Below are positions 5,774 through 5,892 of a stretch of 5,892 nt of DNA, piece after piece; positions within the stretch are counted from its first letter, which is position 1; each line of letters starts with the position of its first letter. The notes beneath the pieces are model-generated. The model saw nothing but the letters and a program-made list of their open reading frames with translations. It did no database searches and was not told the DNA's origin. The DNA is from an uncultured Mycoplasma sp. (GTDB lineage: Bacteria; Bacillota_I; Bacilli_A; RF39; UBA660). The DNA lies in assembly GCA_947388575.1 (NCBI GenBank), contig CANDSI010000075.1, positions 1 through 5,892 of the forward strand, written 5' to 3'. The position numbers and the translations under genes are program-made.

Positions 5774-5892
5774 ATGCATGATATAAAATCATTTTTAAAA
5801 AGCATAGATTTTGATGACGAGAATAATTTACTAAATGATGTTACTATTGAAAAAGTAGTATTAAATAAGAAAAGTGAAACTTTTTCTGTATA
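5774..5892 (+). CDS. polC: Probable DNA polymerase III PolC, N-terminal fragment (3' partial)
   Basis: Only the first 39 residues are in the window; the frame is open at the right edge. The pattern (an N-terminal helix FLKSIDFDDENNLL, then a variable turn, then the strand IEKVVLNKKSETFSV) resembles the start of PolC from Bacillota. There a short helix leads to a strand of the form I-x-K/R-[hydrophobic]-x-[hydrophobic]-x-K-x-S/N-x-x-[aromatic]. PolC is the processive, proofreading replicative polymerase of this phylum. The start ATG has AGGTGA at 5763-5768 five bases before it; an in-frame GTG at 5765 overlaps that site and is unlikely to be used. It begins 87 bases after dnaE. The catalytic exonuclease, PHP and palm regions lie beyond the window, so the name rests on a weakly conserved N-terminus and on context. 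Confidence 0.6.
   Translation, partial: MHDIKSFLKSIDFDDENNLLNDVTIEKVVLNKKSETFSV

Noticed and set aside
1..5892. Mycoplasma-type genetic code (TGA as Trp)
   Set aside because: All three Trp codons seen are TGG and no accepted gene contains an in-frame TGA.
1..5892. Mobile elements, CRISPR arrays, tRNA or rRNA genes, riboswitches, or a new defence system
   Set aside because: Coding is nearly continuous housekeeping sequence. No spaced direct repeats, inverted terminal repeats, cloverleaf-like segments or long structured leaders were seen, and no gap exceeds about 90 bases.

Overview
This is an AT-rich, densely coding stretch of chromosome, with six genes all on the + strand. Every recognisable product is a core housekeeping protein of low-GC Gram-positive bacteria. 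A class B penicillin-binding protein points to a walled cell. The Gram-positive DnaE plus a likely PolC is the polymerase pair of Bacillota and Mycoplasmatota. Strong Shine-Dalgarno sites and Lys/Asn/Ile-rich proteins also fit. Tryptophan is encoded by TGG (three times in the penicillin-binding protein) and no gene contains an in-frame TGA, so nothing suggests the mycoplasma code. I infer a small-genome member of class Bacilli, possibly an uncultured gut lineage; the species cannot be read from this window.

Layout. Bases 1-1757 hold the 3' part of an elongation-type class B penicillin-binding protein whose start lies outside the window. A promoter overlapping its end precedes a tight translation cluster: rpmG (ribosomal protein bL33), an unrecognised basic 63-residue protein, and efp (elongation factor P). 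The small gene overlaps efp by 26 bases, and the cluster ends in a short hairpin terminator that contains the efp stop codon. The terminator's T-run directly abuts a promoter for dnaE (2777-5686), a complete but compact DNA polymerase III alpha subunit. After an 87-base gap with a third promoter-like site, a new reading frame starts at 5774 and runs off the window; its 39 visible residues resemble the N-terminus of PolC.

How the genes fit together. bL33 and EF-P both act at the ribosome, so the small protein between them is a candidate translation factor by position only. DnaE and PolC are the two replicative polymerases of Bacillota: DnaE extends primers and PolC does processive, proofread synthesis. 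Having them side by side would place both under neighbouring promoters, which share an almost identical 17-base -10 region.

There is no mobile element, CRISPR array, tRNA or rRNA in the window, and no intergenic stretch reaches 100 bases. The most open question is the 63-residue gene. The most unusual feature of a known gene is the stripped-down PHP domain of DnaE. I did not find a convincing new multi-gene system.
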